Source: Burkholderiales bacterium
GTDB taxonomy: Bacteria > Pseudomonadota > Gammaproteobacteria > Burkholderiales > Burkholderiaceae_D
Direction of reading: 5' to 3'
DNA length: 17,690 nt
Assembly: GCA_016197345.1 (NCBI GenBank)
Contig: JACPVY010000473.1
Coordinates: 1 to 17,690, forward strand
The first letter of the stretch is position 1; the number at the start of each line of letters is the position of its first letter. Both the position numbers and the translations under genes were made by a program. Under the pieces are notes generated by a model, which did no database searches, was not told the origin of the DNA, and saw nothing but the letters and a program-made list of their open reading frames with translations. Shown here in pieces: positions 17,134 to 17,690 of the stretch.

Positions 17134-17358
17134 TTACGCAAGCATCATCGCAAAACTACGATGGCGGCTAGGTGCGATGGCGGCTGCACTTGGCTGCGTC
17201 AGCGCACTTTGCAGCACTTGCTTCGCGCAAGAATGGCATTGACCGCAGCAAGTTGCTACCCCGAGGTCGCGCTGCAAATCGTCCATCGTCGCTGCGCCTA
17301 ATTCCACAGCTTGGCTGATTTCGCGATCCGAAACATTATTGCAAACACAGACGATCAT
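17134..17358 (-). CDS. bfd: Bacterioferritin-associated ferredoxin (BFD-type 2Fe-2S)
   Basis: The 74-residue protein carries the four Cys ligands of the BFD fold: CVC near residues 4-6, then CCGQC around 37-41. It begins MIVCVCNNVSDREI, the family signature. In Pseudomonas, Bfd docks at the bacterioferritin heme and reduces it so that stored iron leaves the shell. AAGGAAAA precedes the ATG. It lies 24 bases after the upstream partial gene, so they share an operon. The C-terminal ~18 residues past the domain are non-conserved in appearance. Confidence 0.93.
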   Translation of the reverse strand: MIVCVCNNVSDREISQAVELGAATMDDLQRDLGVATCCGQCHSCAKQVLQSALTQPSAAAIAPSRHRSFAMMLA

Positions 17359-17382
17359 CTTTTTTCCTTAAAAAATAAAGGC

Positions 17383-17690
17383 TTAGCTCGTGCCAACGAG
17401 GCGGCCAAACAAAGTTTTTTTCTGCGCTTGCGGCAGCGTGCGTTCGACCACACCTGCCCATTGCTCAGATAACTGCTGGCAAGTCGCCTTCAACACTGGC
17501 GCTAGCCCTTGCGCATGAGAGAGGGCTTTTAAATGCCGCTCTATTACCGCCGCCAATTTCAGGCAGCCCCCTTCAGCGCTATAGTGCGACATCAAATGCA
17601 GTGTCGCGCTAATCAATAATTCTGCTTGTTGCGGATTGTGATTGGCTTCAAATACAGTCTTATTGCCACCAATCTCGGTTTCATCGTTGC
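17383..17690 (-). CDS. Conserved-looking hypothetical protein, 5' end outside window
   Basis: About 101 residues are visible; no ATG is found before the window edge, so the gene is cut. It is helical, with NPQQAELLISATLHLMSHYS and CLKLAAVIERHLKALS, and ends KTLFGRLVGTS. No membrane segment or signal is visible in this part. It lies immediately upstream of bfd in the same direction and is probably co-transcribed, suggesting an iron-linked role, but I do not recognise the family. Confidence 0.65.
   Translation of the reverse strand, partial: NDETEIGGNKTVFEANHNPQQAELLISATLHLMSHYSAEGGCLKLAAVIERHLKALSHAQGLAPVLKATCQQLSEQWAGVVERTLPQAQKKTLFGRLVGTS

Overview
The window reads as chromosomal DNA of a betaproteobacterium in Burkholderiales, most likely an Oxalobacteraceae member such as Undibacterium or a relative. 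The family assignment is inferred from protein resemblance and from the order petA-petB-petC-sspA-sspB-tRNA-Thr. Base composition looks even along the window, and no IS element, integrase, CRISPR array or phage gene is visible.

Layout, left to right. Positions 1-3435 hold two secreted or surface-type accessory genes facing each other across a shared terminator: a vanadium-haloperoxidase-like protein (+, cut by the left edge) and a large modular M64 metallopeptidase with RTX and DUF4214 segments (-). Positions 3690-8015 hold, on the minus strand, a cytochrome bc1 operon (Rieske, cytochrome b, cytochrome c1) followed by sspA, the remains of sspB, and tRNA-Thr(UGU). Positions 8043-10457 run on the plus strand: mscL (start region frameshifted), a DegS/DegQ-like periplasmic protease and a DUF2461 protein. 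Positions 10512-12697 (-) hold a cytochrome b561 gene, two periplasmic YceI genes and a small unknown protein. Positions 12929-14840 hold a broken purB (-) beside a divergent glutathione S-transferase (+). Positions 14895-17690 (-) are an iron-related group: bacterioferritin, a PepSY-type membrane protein, a TonB-N-terminus-like anchored protein, bacterioferritin-associated ferredoxin and a partial unknown gene.

The gene content is mostly ordinary: respiration (bc1, b561), envelope stress (Deg protease, MscL, YceI) and iron storage (Bfr, Bfd). The striking feature is damage to housekeeping genes. sspB has lost its middle and changed frame. purB has lost its first ~28 codons and, near its 3' end, ~68 bases with a frame change. 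mscL has lost one G just after its start codon. The tRNA-Thr has unusual bases at the normally fixed tertiary pair 15-48. All of these lie within 3.7-14.2 kb while the neighbouring genes are intact. Either the lineage is losing these genes, or the assembled sequence carries clustered deletions. I found no convincing new multi-gene system; the damage pattern is the main thing to follow up.
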